Assembly (NCBI GenBank): GCA_946803715.1
Contig: CAMPET010000413.1
Span: 10,022-40,955 of the forward strand
From: Beroe ovata
Lineage: Eukaryota; Ctenophora; Nuda; Beroida; Beroidae
Direction: 5' to 3'
Length of the DNA: 30,934 nucleotides
Shown here piece by piece: positions 21,438-30,843 of this stretch. A program made the translations under genes and the position numbers. Below the pieces are notes generated by a model. That model was not told the origin of the DNA. It saw only the letters and a program-made list of their open reading frames with translations, and ran no database searches. How positions within the stretch are numbered: position 1 is the first letter of the stretch; every line of letters starts with the position of its first letter.

Positions 21438-22231
21438 GATAGCTCATAGCCTGTTGAATGCTTTCATTAAGGTATCACAAGCAAAATACTAACATAAATT
21501 ATCATTATGTGAGGCATATGAATTACCCCAAGAATAAGTCAAAAATAGAATTGAGGATTGAGTATCAATACACGAGTATTGACGTAATCAATGTTTGGAC
21601 TATAGGTAACGTAAAAGTTTATGAAAGTATCAAGATAGGTACCCACTTCAATTCTGAAAAATCAAACCTAGTATATGTATTAGTGCTGACCTCAAAATAA
21701 CATACAAAAACATACAAATCAACAAAAACGAATCAGAGAACAATCAACAATCAACAATGAACCCTCAACAGCCATTAAATAAATTAAGGAAATCCATGTT
21801 AATTCAGTTTTACTAGCAGACCCGTCCGTGGCCTCGGTTACTATGTTTCAGTAATGTGCGTTTCTAAATGAGTTGATCAAAGATAAATTTCCCTCTGAAT
21901 TTGCGGAGTTGGCAAATTCAGAGGGAAACTAGAGTTTGATAATCAACTCATTGGCATGTAAATCTAAGAGGGGAAGGGTGATACTCTCGATAAATAAAAT
22001 ACCTACAAACAATTGGTTTAAAAATTGAGTGACTGTCTTTATAAATCAAAATCAAAAAAATGAAAATGAAATTGAATGATTGATTAAATCTGAAATAAAA
22101 AACCAATATGAACGTTCCCTAATGGCTAAATCTGATCAAAATTTGAAGCCCAAATGTACCAAGAAAATTGATGTACATGGTTTCAGAAAAAGTAATTAGG
22201 TTTGTACTATGTAACCGCTTAACTAGGTTCT
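21438..22231. other. Spacer between the zinc-finger paralogues
   Basis: AT-rich. It contains a long hairpin (21867-21952) preceded at 21811 by TACTAGCAGACCCGTCCGTG, which weakly resembles the reverse strand near 25769-25788. No exon is recognised. Confidence 0.5.
21867..21952. repeat. 86-bp hairpin with two perfect stem blocks
   Basis: The outer stem AATGAGTTGAT (21867-21877) pairs with 21942-21952. The inner stem TTTCCCTCTGAATTTGC (21888-21904) pairs exactly with 21912-21928 around a 7-nt loop GGAGTTG. Between the two blocks CAAA/TTTG can also pair, leaving a small asymmetric bulge. At least 28 bp are perfectly paired. Size and shape fit either a precursor microRNA or a miniature foldback element. 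Confidence 0.85.
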
Positions 22232-24313
22232 TCACACAAAATAATCCGAGTCTAAACATAGGGAGATATCATTCCCACCCTTGAGCCCAAAAACCGACTT
22301 TTCAGATCCAATTTCCCCGGACAACGATTCTATTGCTTTATGATTGCTTTCTGGAGACTTGCCATTTGTTTTTGCGAATTCGTTTAAAGTAGGTTGTGAT
22401 GAAAAGTTTGGTGGAATTTGTGGAGAAGTGGTACAAGGAATAGTTGGGTCAGCATCTTTAATTGTATCTATATCAATTGTTGGAAGACATAAGTCAATGG
22501 TTCCAAGTGATTCATCTTGATCATCATCTGGTGGAAGCACTTGAGTGACGTTTCCATCTTTCTTTCCTTTTTGCTGAGGTAGTGCCACACTCGCACCACC
22601 CTTCACAATGTCTGAACTCTTCTCCACATTTGGTTTGTCTGTGGTACAGTCGACTTCATTACTATCATGAGAAAGTTGACAATGCTGTTCCATTACAGTA
22701 GAGGTCTTCGCGAGAAAATGGCAACCTTGTCTTTCACAAGATATGATTGTGTGTCGACCTTTTCCCAGATATGTCTTATAGAAGCAGAGTTCCTTATGCA
22801 CTCTCATCGCCGCATACCTATGGGTGATATACGGACAGTAACAGCATGACAGTTTTCTCTTCTTTTCGAGCTTAGGAGACACATCCAGTTCCATAACATC
22901 TTCATTTTCATCTGAACACACTGCTGCGTCTTTAGCAGACTTCACCGTGGCTGGATTGAGCTTCCTAGAGACGCCTTTCCATGACCTTCTCTGACGTTTT
23001 GACGGAGCTGAATTCGATTTCTGAGATCCGCCCTCCTTAATTACTGATGGTTTCGTGGAATTGTGACGGATTTTGTAGTGAAGACCTTTGATGTACCCTA
23101 ATCTCCTGCTGACGGTATTGCATAACTTGCATCTGTAAACTACAATAGAGTCATCCTTGCAAATAGCAATATGCAACTGATATTCTTTTATGCCGACTGT
23201 CGAAAATGGGCATTTTTCGCATTTGAAATTCTGCACTTCACTTAATGGACGGGTATGAGTAGGAATTGTACAGCCTGAGTCATGATTTATGAGACACGAT
23301 TCCTTATGCATGTCGTAAATTATCTTCCATGGGGTCAGGAAATAACACTTTTCGCAGCAGAAGAACTTCAAATCTCTCTGATTGCAGAGGTCTTGATGAT
23401 ATTTCAAATCGGTAAGGCAATTGGAGTGGTAGGAGCAATTGTCGCAAGAGTGTCCAATATCTGGAGATTTCTGAGGGTGGCTTTCCAAATCTTCTTTCCT
23501 TTGCAAGATCGAATCATTCATTCCTCCACTTCTATCAGAATTATTTTCAACGGGAACAATATCTGGTTTCGAGCCACAAAACCTCATGTGACGTTTCAGA
23601 TATTTTTTATTTTTAGTTTTGTATGGACATTCTTGACATAAATAAAACAATCCTGACGTGATAGGTTTCACCTTTATCTTCTTATTAGACAGACAAATCA
23701 GGGAAGAGGCAGTTCGATTCTGTTGCGCTGAAAGTTTGTCTTCTGGATTTAATTTTGCATCATCAGACTTTGAAGTCTCGACACAAAGGTTTCTCGGAGC
23801 AGTTGTGGTAGAAAGTTGTGAACCAACGACGTTTTGCTGCAAATTTGCTGAAGAAACAACTTTTGACCCTTCTCTATCAATGATTTTCAACGCTTCTGCT
23901 ACACTGTCAGACTGACTTCCGCTGGGACTTTCTTTGCCGTATCTTTGGATCTGCCTCCCTTTAACATAGAGTCGCTGTTTGCCGCACTTGAATTTATCCT
24001 GACCGTTATTTTCTGAATCTGGAGGCACTGATACCTTCTCTATGTCGAGTATGATTCCATGCTCACACAAATGTTCGTGGTATAACAGCAGCTCCTTACT
24101 TGTGAAATAACAGTTCTTTAAGATGCACTGATAAAAACCAAAATTTAAATGGAGAACGCCATTATTAGCCCCATTGTTTAGATTAAGTTCATCAAGCAGG
24201 CATTGCCGACTCCCATGAACTGAGCCCCTGAGTGAAGCAATAGAACAGAATGAACAGTAACTGACATCTCTGGTGACATCGAGGATGTTAACTGGGTTAA
24301 ATTGGACGTTCAT
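22232..24313 (-). CDS. Multi-zinc-finger protein, paralogue 2 (693 aa, intronless)
   Basis: A single frame starting MNVQFNPVNILDVT with YCSFC, then NFGFYQCILKNCYF and HGIILD, matching the first module of the paralogue at 19497-21437. About seven further finger-like units follow. Most are C2HC (FYLCQECPYKTKNKKYLKRH, HSCDNCSYHSN, FFCCEKCYFLT, FKCEKCPFST, LSCCYCPYITHRYAAMRVH). Two end in a histidine pair (YRCKLCNTVSRR..., SCERQGCHF...). Long Ser/Lys/Asp-rich linkers separate them. The C-terminus (ISLCLDSDYFV) resembles the paralogue's LDLYVDQEYFL. It is probably nuclear, DNA- or RNA-binding; targets are unknown. Lack of introns in a window of intron-rich genes could reflect retroposition before the tandem duplication. 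Confidence 0.85.
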   Translation of the reverse strand: MNVQFNPVNILDVTRDVSYCSFCSIASLRGSVHGSRQCLLDELNLNNGANNGVLHLNFGFYQCILKNCYFTSKELLLYHEHLCEHGIILDIEKVSVPPDSENNGQDKFKCGKQRLYVKGRQIQRYGKESPSGSQSDSVAEALKIIDREGSKVVSSANLQQNVVGSQLSTTTAPRNLCVETSKSDDAKLNPEDKLSAQQNRTASSLICLSNKKIKVKPITSGLFYLCQECPYKTKNKKYLKRHMRFCGSKPDIVPVENNSDRSGGMNDSILQRKEDLESHPQKSPDIGHSCDNCSYHSNCLTDLKYHQDLCNQRDLKFFCCEKCYFLTPWKIIYDMHKESCLINHDSGCTIPTHTRPLSEVQNFKCEKCPFSTVGIKEYQLHIAICKDDSIVVYRCKLCNTVSRRLGYIKGLHYKIRHNSTKPSVIKEGGSQKSNSAPSKRQRRSWKGVSRKLNPATVKSAKDAAVCSDENEDVMELDVSPKLEKKRKLSCCYCPYITHRYAAMRVHKELCFYKTYLGKGRHTIISCERQGCHFLAKTSTVMEQHCQLSHDSNEVDCTTDKPNVEKSSDIVKGGASVALPQQKGKKDGNVTQVLPPDDDQDESLGTIDLCLPTIDIDTIKDADPTIPCTTSPQIPPNFSSQPTLNEFAKTNGKSPESNHKAIESLSGEIGSEKSVFGLKGGNDISLCLDSDYFV

Positions 24314-24485
24314 CGTATCCCAAACAAGACATGAGTACCTAATAATGAAGGAGGTCGATTATCGTGTTATTATCAATGCCACACAGTATTATCAAATTGA
24401 ATAGCAAATCAACGATTAGTAATCATCATTGGTACTTGTGATCATAATTTTGAAGCCTTCCTTACTTGAAACTTTATTAAAGTAC

Positions 24486-24509
24486 AATGTACTAAGTACT
24501 TAGTACATT
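24486..24509. repeat. Perfect 24-bp palindrome
   Basis: The half-site AATGTACTAAGT (24486-24497) is immediately followed by its exact reverse complement, with no spacer. It lies between the start of zinc-finger gene 2 (24313) and the MRPL27 stop (24662), next to a minus-strand AATAAA (24473-24478) that may be the MRPL27 polyadenylation signal. Confidence 0.85.
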
Positions 24510-24661
24510 TGTTTTCAAACTTACACCAGGCAAAGGTATTATACAAAAGCACTGTATCACCATTACATCAAATTTCATGAAAATCCGATATAAATATAGC
24601 AATAAGCAGTTGCACTATGAGTAAAACATGACGTGTCAGTTACATAACAGCCATGATAATA

Positions 24662-26365
24662 TCACGTGACAGGTCCATTTTTCAGGTTTTCCTCCATGGT
24701 AACCACTCTGTCCAGTACAAATCGTGGGTGGGGATGGTATATCCTGTCCACACTGACATAGGACCGTTCCCTGCCGTCCACTATCTCCTTGTGATACCTG
24801 ACCTGTCCAGCTGCTTGGGATTTCAGCGTGTTCTCCCACCTACCCCTCTGTGGGAAGAGGTGTTGTGAGAAGAGGTGTTGTGGGAGGAGGTGTTAGTTGT
24901 GAGAATTGAGAGGGATATGATAAGGGCGTGGTTTATTCTCTTCCATCTGCATAGACAAGCGCATCATTCAAACGTTGAGTCGAAGGAGGAGGAATCGAAT
25001 GGGAAGGGAGAATCAAATAAATAAATAACAAGCGAAGAGAAAATTCTCACTAACGTTAACACTTTATTAATACAAACAATATCGTATTTTCACGCCACAG
25101 GTATTATACTGCCGTAGGATTTCAACTGTCACCCAACACACGTGACTTCCCACATGTATCACACCAATAACATTAATACTGTCAATTATCATTATACCTG
25201 TAACATCACATTGGAACCCGGCCAAATAGAGTCGGTGTTTCTGATCCTAGCAATTGTGCGACCCGGCACAACGCCCTCTCCTGTAATGAGGAGTTGAGAG
25301 CGTGCTTGAGAGAGAATTGAGATGTTGAGGAACTATCAGTTGCGATGCTTGCTTATTGATCGAATTGTTCAACACAGTATACACCACAGCCTCATTATTA
25401 ATTATATGGAGGTGTGACCACAAATATTATTGAAATGGTTCAAGCAATGCTACGACGCTGTACAATCTTTCGTTATATACTACGGGTCTCGAGATCTGAC
25501 ACCACTCGGTACCCAATCAAGCATGCTAATTGGAATGCCCATGAAGCTTGACACCACTCGAAAACGGGGAGCATGTTAAACAGCACACGTCTGACATCAC
25601 TTGAGAATGGACAGCATTTAGACATCAAAAAGGAAGATCGGAGACGGGAATACTCGATTAGGTACCTACTATCACACTTAAACGACTATCATTGCACTAA
25701 GATTCAAGATTGTACATGTATTGTAACGTTGAAAATAGGATAGCCCGATCTGAATAACAGAGGCCAGAGGCCGCAGGTCCTGCTAGTAGATAGACATTAG
25801 ACAGCTATCTTATGACAATTCTTGACAATATCACCTATTGACCGCATTATGATGCGAATGGATTAGTTTTTACTGTATTATTATTAGTCTACTGTAATTA
25901 GATAATTGTGTGGGGGAAACATGATACGTTCCAAGTGTTTACCACTGTAGTACTCAATGTACTTAAAGGAAGTGTACAACACGACTTAATTAGCCATTAG
26001 AGTGTATGTGTGAGCTACATAACAGGAGGTGAGAATTTTAGTACATCTTTGACAGTGAAACATACATATTTGGATGTGTACAAATGTATATGTATGTTTG
26101 CAGAAAATTGCAGGGAGAAATTCGCTCACTCCTTATAAATGGACGGTGGGAAAAATTTTACTGAAGAGGACTTGTGTTAGACAGGGACAAATTTCCCCCA
26201 CTCTTCAGTGGAAAACTTACCATCCTCAACGACGCGGCCCCAGTATTTCTGTGGGTTCCTTGTCCGCCCCCTTTGGAAATGTTCACTGACAAACTTCGTC
26301 CTGACACCACCGAGAGATGGTGTCAGCAAGCTGAGTGTTGACCGCGGGAGTATACACCAAGACAT
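24662..26365 (-). CDS. MRPL27: MRPL27, mitochondrial large-subunit ribosomal protein bL27m (3 exons)
   Basis: Exons 26221-26365, 25198-25280 and 24662-24847 join in phases 1 and 0; 414 nt, 137 aa (human 148). The N-terminus from ATG 26363-26365 (MSWCILPRSTLSLLTPSLGG) is basic, hydroxylated and without acidic residues, as in a mitochondrial targeting peptide. RGRTRNPQKYWGRVVEDGEG and VVPGRTIARIRN, then IWPGSNVMLQ, follow the bL27 pattern (V-PG-II-R-R...W-PG-NV). The last exon's GQVRYHKEIV and RIYHPHPR recall the IVRYTKEVYVPHPR region of mammalian MRPL27. bL27 lies near the peptidyl-transferase centre of the mitoribosome. Exon 2 is only 83 nt but has a canonical acceptor (CTCATTACAG) and donor (CAG|GTATAA). 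The sequence is diverged, so orthology rests on these motifs plus length. Confidence 0.8.
24850..24894 (-). repeat. 15-bp tandem triplet forming the MRPL27 intron 2 polypyrimidine tract
   Basis: Three 15-bp units (plus strand GTGGGAAGAGGTGTT and two single-base variants) sit at 24850-24864, 24865-24879 and 24880-24894. On the transcribed strand they read AACACCTCTTCCCAC-like and run straight into the CACAG acceptor of exon 3. Confidence 0.8.
25281..26220. other. MRPL27 intron 1, 940 nt
   Basis: No second gene is recognised. It contains repeated GACACCACTCG (about 25498 and 25549) and a plus-strand CCGCAGGTCCTGCTAGTAGA (25771-25790). The reverse strand of the latter resembles the TACTAGCAG-type motif at 21811. 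Confidence 0.45.
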
Positions 26366-26536
26366 CCTGATCACAGAAAATAGTGAGTAAATAACTATTG
26401 CTAGGCGGATGCAAGGAGTGGATATTGGGGACGAAAAGGTAAAGAGGATAAAAATCAAATAAAGAGAGTCAAATAACTAGGAGAATTCACAAAATTTGTC
26501 TTGTCAGAAAGCAAAAACATATCATGCCACTGGTTT

Positions 26537-29500
26537 TCAGGTAGCATTATTCTTAGACGCAATCTTCCGCAGTTTTCGTTTCTCTTTTCTACTCTTCTGT
26601 TCTTTCTTCCTTGTCCAACTGACACTTTTATGAGATACTTTCTTATCATCATCTACCTTGATAACTGATGTCTCGAGTCTTTTCAACCTCGCCTTTTCCC
26701 TGGTCTTATCGGCGAATGGTATTTTATCTACATCAATTGATGGGGAGATATCCAACTTTATCTCTGTGTCCTTCAATTCTGGCATTTTGGGAACTTTGAG
26801 TAGTGCAAAACACTCTACTAACGCTACAATGTCCAGCTCTTTCAGTACAAAGATGGCTTTGCACATGTGTTTTGTATATGACTGCACAAACGAGACGAAT
26901 GCTCGCAGACCCTTCTCATACAGGTCTCTGTCGTGCGATGCCATTTTCCGTATTTTGGGCGTGCTGTTGTGCACTTGGAGGCTGGCCGTGTACTCCTGAA
27001 GAAATTGCTTAAATTAGAAACTCGTTGTCAACGTTTAGTTATGTAATTTCATACTTCACTCGTTATGGAGTTTCATACATCTAATATTCATGCGGCAATA
27101 ATCTGTTCATATAACGAATAATTCAATTCAGTATTACAATACATCCTGGTAAACTGATACAGTACATAAAATCCTAGATCAATCAGTGATCTCATGAAAT
27201 AAAAAACTGAAATCTACACAGTAGCAAATGCTGGAACTTTTCTCGACGTCATTCCCCTGCGTCTCGCTTCCCTCTTCCTCTCAATGTACCGTCTGTTGGA
27301 GAACCATGAAGTGATGCACTCCAGCGGCAGATCAAATTGCGTGGCGATCTGCGCGGAGTGAAGTCGGCTGATCTGATGCTGAACAGCGAATGTGTTCTCC
27401 AATAACTCGATCTGGGAGTAGGTGAAACTAGTCCTCATCCGGATTATGACGGGAGGGGGAGAGGAGGACGAGGAAAGTAGCGGAATGGAGATGGGAGGAG
27501 TGAGCGAGGGGGAATCTGGGAGGGGTGTGGGGATACTGGGAGACTGGATATCGGGAGAGTGGATGGAGTGGAATGTCTCCTGGATGGAGTATGTTAGGAA
27601 CCGCTGTCGCTTGGATACCTCGTTCTTTACAGGAGAGTCAGGGGTTGGACGTTTGGTGGCACGGGAAGGGGGAGGAGTGGCACAGGAAGCAGGGGATTTC
27701 TTTTTCTTCTTGATAACAACAATCCGAGGTTTGGACTCGGAGGACAGCGAGGACGATGAACGGGAGGAAGGAGGGGTCGGGGGAGAGGCGGACTCGGTGG
27801 CTCTGCGTTTGGCGGGTGGCTGATTCTCGGGATTGGGAGACGGAGGCGAGACTCTAGTTGGGGGAGTTTTGCGGATAGGGGAGGGAGAGGAACTGGTGCT
27901 CCTCTTCCTCTTGATAACAACAACTCGACCACTGGAGTTGGGGTGATGGGCTGGGAGCTTGTCGTAGACGAGGGGGAGAACAGGTCTGACTTTGAGGTTG
28001 AGAGGAGGTGGTCTGATCTTCTTCAGGCGTGATGAGAAATCAGTGGCGGAAGATGACATGTTGTTGTTGTAGTAGGTCAAAGTAGGAATATAAGAAAAGT
28101 GATATAATGATGTTATGGGACACGGTATTTATACTCCCTCATGACGATGTCTAAGTGGGTCACATGACCGGGCAGTAACAAGCTGTGTCTGCAAAGTCAT
28201 GAGATCACCTTACGAAGTCATCCGGTTAAAGACCCGGATATCATTGACCTCATTAGTGTGATCAGACCCAAGTTGCTGATCAAGTTGTTATACGAGACAT
28301 CACCACTCGTCACTTAATGAGGGTCATGTGACATGAGGGTAATGTGACATTAAATGAGGGTCACGTGTCGTTAAATTGGGTCACGTGTCGTTGGATTATA
28401 ATGTCACAAACCTGAAGTGGAGCCTTCTGGTTGATCTCCAGGAACTCAACATACGCCATTTCGTTAGGAAGGAGGAAGAGCAAGGCGTTTCCCGTCGAAC
28501 CCATCCTCGCTGTTCTACCACATCTATCAGGAAAGACAAAGATAAGTCAGAAAACTTGCGATACAACATTGAAGTGGGATGGATGTCGCAGTGTCTTATG
28601 TTTGTGGTATCAAAGTAATTCTATTTATATCCTTCACTGCAAGATTGACGTCACACACACCCACACACAAGCATACACACACATGTGGTGTGCATACACG
28701 TGACACATGTGGTGTCACGTGAATTGAGAGTTTGTGACATCATAGTGGAATACAAACCTGTGAACAAACTGTTCTGGTTCTCGTGGGGGATCATACTGGA
28801 GCACCCAATCCACATTCGGCACATCAATCCCTCGTGCGACCACACTCGTACACACGAGAACACCGCGTTCCATAGCACGAAACTCAGAAAACACGTCTTC
28901 CCTCTTCCGCTTCATCTTGCCATGGAGCAGCAGTACCTGAACATCAATGATCCAGCACGGAGTTGAGTCTTGAGAGTAATCTAAACTGGTCTGATGATAG
29001 TTCAAATTACATTTAAAGAAAGAGATAACGCTGTTAAACCTTGGTGTTTTTGAAGAGGGTGACGATGATTTTGCCGAAATATTCCACTGCAGCGCATGTA
29101 CTGAAAAATATCATTTTCTTGGCGTCTTTATTTGATCTGAGAAATGACAACAAGGTTGAAAACTTGAGAGCACCATCACAGCATAGGTAGTAGTTGTTAA
29201 GTGTCAGCGGTGTCTTTTGGATCTGAAAAAATACACTGTTAATTACTTCAGAAGAATATAATGAAGGATATGAGACGGATATATGGGGCATAGACATTGA
29301 TGATGAAATTCTCGTGCAATTTGCCTTTCTCTGTGCATTGAACTTCTGTTTTACAGTTACTCTGTATGGATTTCTCAGTCCAGCTCTGATGAGGTCCTCG
29401 ACTTGGTCAGTTTGTGTAGCGCTGAATAGCCCCGTTCTCCGCTGGAAAGGAGATAACAAAGTATGAGAGTTTTTGTGATGACGATTCTGATGCATTTTTT

Positions 29501-30415
29501 GTAGAAAAATTAAATGGGGAAGTTGTAAAGTGAATGTACCTGTTTTGGCAACTTCGATAAGATTGTTGTCAAGCTCTTCTGGAATCCCAGTCTTAACAAG
29601 AGATCAGCTTCATCTAGAACCAGCATCTCAAGCTGTTTTAGATAAGGTGACAACCAGCCTGAGAGCTTAAACTCATTCAATAATGATTAGGGAAAATAAT
29701 TACACAAAAAAATCTATCCATAAATAGTACTGATAGAGCAAAAGAATAGAAGCTTTTCAAAGAAACCTAAGCATTTCTCAAGTCGTCCTGGAGTTGCTAT
29801 GATCACATTTGCACCATTTGTCTTGAAACCATTTTCATCTTCTTCTGGTGTTGAATGGCCTGAGACATTGCATAAGCATTTAGTTAATACCAACAGGCAA
29901 CTATCAAATTATTGTAAGGTTTATGAAAGGATCAAGGAAATAAGTCGTGTTTTCATCTGACCTCCAACTAAGAAATGTGTTTTAATCTCTGGGACCTTCA
30001 ATGAAAATACTTTAACAACTTCATCAGTTTGTATTGCCAATTCTTGAGTAGGTGATATAATAATTCCAAGAACTTGGTGGTCATTTGTAAGACTTTTAAC
30101 CTTCAGAATCTTGTTAAGCATAGGGACAACAAAAGCCAGGGTCTTTCCTAGAAACAAAGTGATATTGTCTTCTTTGACTTGCATTATTATCTTGAAAGCA
30201 AGCAGCGATGGAGAATAGCAGTTTTAACATGAAAATAAGTGTAGCATTTTCAGGATAAACACACCTGACCCTGTGACAGCTTCAACAGCAACATCTTTAC
30301 AAGTGAGGAAAAGAGGAATACAATGTTCTTGAACAGGAGTCAAGGATTTAAAGGCAAAATCATTGATGATTGCATCTAGAATCTTGTCCTCAAGATTCAG
30401 ATCCTCCCATATCAT
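26537..30415 (-). CDS. DDX55: DDX55 (Spb4-type) DEAD-box RNA helicase (9 exons)
   Basis: ATP-dependent helicase of 60S ribosomal-subunit assembly in the nucleolus. Exons 30265-30415, 29962-30147, 29767-29859, 29540-29658, 29325-29441, 29040-29222, 28758-28936, 28412-28523 and 26537-26995 give 1599 nt, 532 aa (human 600), phases 1,1,1,0,0,0,2,0. Motifs in order: TPVQ (Q motif), AVTGSGKT (I), PTQELA (Ia, Gln where Arg is usual), GG, TPGR (Ib), LDEADLLL (II), FSATQ (III), MIFFSTC (IV), [10 protein letters not shown] (V), [10 protein letters not shown] (VI). The last exon encodes the Spb4/DDX55 C-terminal extension ([47 protein letters not shown]) and a lysine-rich tail. Intron 5 is GC-AG. The 1.4-kb last intron contains the homeobox gene. 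The stop lies 171 bp above the MRPL27 start. Confidence 0.95.
27214..28080 (-). CDS. Divergent homeodomain transcription factor (288 aa, intronless)
   Basis: The homeodomain spans about residues 211-270. [18 protein letters not shown] gives R5, F8, L16 and F20, and [17 protein letters not shown] gives W48, F49, S50, N51 and R53, with no insertions. All the invariant positions are kept. Ser50 is typical of Pax-type homeodomains, but no paired domain is present, so it is best called PRD-like or unassigned. The first 210 residues are a Ser/Pro-rich low-complexity region with two similar basic motifs, RVVVIKRKR (about 52-60) and [10 protein letters not shown] (about 118-127), possible nuclear-localisation signals. 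The gene lies wholly inside the last DDX55 intron on the same strand, has no intron, and has a TATA box 47 bp above its ATG. DNA-binding regulator inferred from the family. Confidence 0.85.
   Translation of the reverse strand: MTYYNNNMSSSATDFSSRLKKIRPPPLNLKVRPVLPLVYDKLPAHHPNSSGRVVVIKRKRSTSSSPSPIRKTPPTRVSPPSPNPENQPPAKRRATESASPPTPPSSRSSSSLSSESKPRIVVIKKKKKSPASCATPPPSRATKRPTPDSPVKNEVSKRQRFLTYSIQETFHSIHSPDIQSPSIPTPLPDSPSLTPPISIPLLSSSSSPPPVIIRMRTSFTYSQIELLENTFAVQHQISRLHSAQIATQFDLPLECITSWFSNRRYIERKREARRRGMTSRKVPAFATV
28127..28133 (-). promoter_or_regulatory. TATA box of the nested homeobox gene
   Basis: The minus strand reads GGGAGTATAAATACCG. The TATAAAT lies about 47-53 bp upstream of the homeobox ATG (28080), predicting a 5' UTR of roughly 20 nt. 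This suggests transcription independent of the host DDX55. Confidence 0.55.
28321..28392. promoter_or_regulatory. Four spaced GGGTCAxGTG motifs, candidate enhancer
   Basis: GGGTCATGTGAC (28321), GGGTAATGTGAC (28337), GGGTCACGTGTCGTT (28358) and GGGTCACGTGTCGTT (28378) are spaced 16, 21 and 20 bp. A related GGGTCACATGACC lies at about 28157. Each joins a GGTCA half-site to an E-box (CACGTG or CATGTG). The array is 240-310 bp upstream of the homeobox gene. Confidence 0.5.
28616..28673. repeat. Dispersed repeat, copy 2
   Basis: About 90% identical over about 55 bp to 13544-13598. It lies in DDX55 intron 7 and is followed by a CA-rich stretch with two ACACATGTGGTG copies (about 28679-28712). Confidence 0.7.
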
Positions 30416-30797
30416 TGTCTCTAGTAATCCCTAAATAGTTGAAAGTAACTAAAAAGAAAATACAAAAAAACCATTTGCAGTGATTAATGATGTATGTAAA
30501 ATGTTTTCTAGTTTTATAGAATTACATAGAAGTGTGGGTTTCAAATGCAGGGCTATGCTGATAACCAGCAGATCTAACTTAAACACTGAATATAAATTGT
30601 CTAGAACATTCTAGAACATACAAGAATAGATCATATATTCAAAGTTACTGTCTGTAACAAATCCCTGGTGTGAGGCACTACTGACATAAACCACTTACTC
30701 AATAAGCATGTTTCCTAAATTTTGACAAAATACTACATACCATGGCCTGGTAGGTTTCATACAAACATTTTGTGACTTGTTGTGGTCTCACTTCGCT
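30416..30797. other. Upstream flank of DDX55
   Basis: AT-rich sequence above the DDX55 start codon; it should hold the promoter. No TATA box at a convincing distance and no second gene were recognised. Confidence 0.4.
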
Positions 30798-30843
30798 GGA
30801 TGTTATCTGTCCACTGTTTCTCACTTGAGGACAGATAACATCC
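30798..30843. repeat. Perfect 15-bp inverted repeat (foldback family copy 2)
   Basis: GGATGTTATCTGTCC (30798-30812) faces its exact reverse complement (30829-30843) across 16 nt containing CTGTTTCTCAC. It is related to the inverted repeat at 4545-4608 and to the half-copy at 15744-15770, which shares ACTGTTTCTC after the left arm. Confidence 0.85.

Noticed and set aside
27422-27932. Plus frame of 133 codons and minus frame of 101 codons over the homeobox gene
   Set aside because: They are shadows of its low-complexity Ser/Pro-rich region; the homeodomain frame is decisive.
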